Notes under the pieces: model-generated | The model's database searches: none | Told to the model about the DNA's origin: nothing | Seen by the model: the letters and a program-made list of their open reading frames with translations, nothing else | Translations under genes and position numbers: made by a program | Source: Halieaceae bacterium | GTDB taxonomy: Bacteria; Pseudomonadota; Gammaproteobacteria; Pseudomonadales; Halieaceae | Length of the DNA stretch: 5,485 nt | Direction of reading: 5' to 3' | Assembly (NCBI GenBank): GCA_003523185.1 | Contig: DPGN01000021.1 | Coordinates: 201,558 to 207,042 of the forward strand | Shown: one piece after another, positions 5,327 to 5,485 of the stretch | How the letters are laid out: each line of letters starts with the position of its first letter | Position numbering within the stretch: position 1 is the stretch's first letter

Positions 5327-5485
5327 TCAGGGTAGGGCAGGCTCTTGCTGGGTGATGCAGTGTATACCGCCACCCATGGCAAACAACACTCGAGCGTCCA
5401 AATTAGTTACGTGGCGATCGGGATACAGATCTTTAAGGATCTCAAGGGCATGTTCGTCTGTGCGATCTTTGAAGGCGGGCAGCAA
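5327..5485 (-). CDS. Agmatine deiminase / peptidylarginine-deiminase-family protein, C-terminal 52 residues; 5' end outside window
   Basis: The minus strand reads open from the right edge to TGA at 5329-5327. The tail contains DEHALEILKDLYPDRHV (10-26 of the visible part) and, near the end, GGGIHCITQQEPA. The G-G-x-I-H-C-x-T-Q-Q block carries the catalytic Cys of agmatine deiminase and its relatives (PF04371), and its position a few residues from the C-terminus is typical. Agmatine deiminase turns agmatine into N-carbamoylputrescine and ammonia in putrescine synthesis. Only the last seventh or so of the protein is present, so agmatine cannot be separated from other guanidino substrates. The 39-base gap to ribA has no strong terminator, so co-transcription is likely. 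Confidence 0.85.
   Translation of the reverse strand: MLPAFKDRTDEHALEILKDLYPDRHVTNLDARVLFAMGGGIHCITQQEPALP

Noticed and set aside
5316..5340. GCCC...GGGC stem followed by TTT on the minus strand, a possible terminator between the agmatine-deiminase-like gene and ribA
   Set aside because: Only four base pairs around a 15-base loop and a three-base T-run; too weak.

Overview
The window looks like ordinary chromosomal DNA of a free-living, probably marine gammaproteobacterium. The evidence is the E. coli-like Cho endonuclease, a small DUF6482-type protein (a family I associate with Pseudomonas, Halomonas and Marinobacter relatives), a DUF3445 protein and a photolyase-family flavoprotein. Coding density is high and base composition looks moderate and even. 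I see no insertion sequence, tRNA, rRNA, CRISPR array or phage gene. The assignment to a lineage is inference only.

Layout, left to right. (1) 1-573, minus strand: the N-terminal 191 residues of a SelO protein adenylyltransferase, cut by the window edge. (2) 574-793: a 220-base intergenic region with two small hairpins and no clear promoter. (3) 794-3186, minus strand: a two-gene DNA-repair unit, cho (UvrC-like GIY-YIG endonuclease) followed by a photolyase/cryptochrome-family flavoprotein, joined by a one-base TAATG stop/start overlap. (4) 3193-4056, plus strand: a DUF3445 (haem-dependent oxidative N-demethylase family) protein. It diverges from cho, and a perfect 16-base palindrome holds both start codons. 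(5) 4118-4438, plus strand: a 106-residue DUF6482-type protein. (6) 4472-5287, minus strand: a GTP cyclohydrolase II (RibA type) with an N-terminus about 70 residues longer than that of E. coli RibA; it converges on the DUF6482 gene. (7) 5327-5485, minus strand: the last 52 residues of an agmatine-deiminase-family protein, 39 bases upstream of the cyclohydrolase and probably in the same transcript.

How the genes relate. The cho/photolyase pair joins an incision nuclease of nucleotide excision repair to a light-dependent flavoprotein, which suggests a response to UV or sunlight damage. The cyclohydrolase starts riboflavin synthesis and hence FAD, the photolyase cofactor, but it is in a separate transcript and no direct link is visible. 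The most unusual points are the divergence of the photolyase-like protein from E. coli PhrB at flavin, substrate and electron-transfer positions, the palindrome over two divergent start codons, and the extended cyclohydrolase. I do not see a complete new multi-gene system here.
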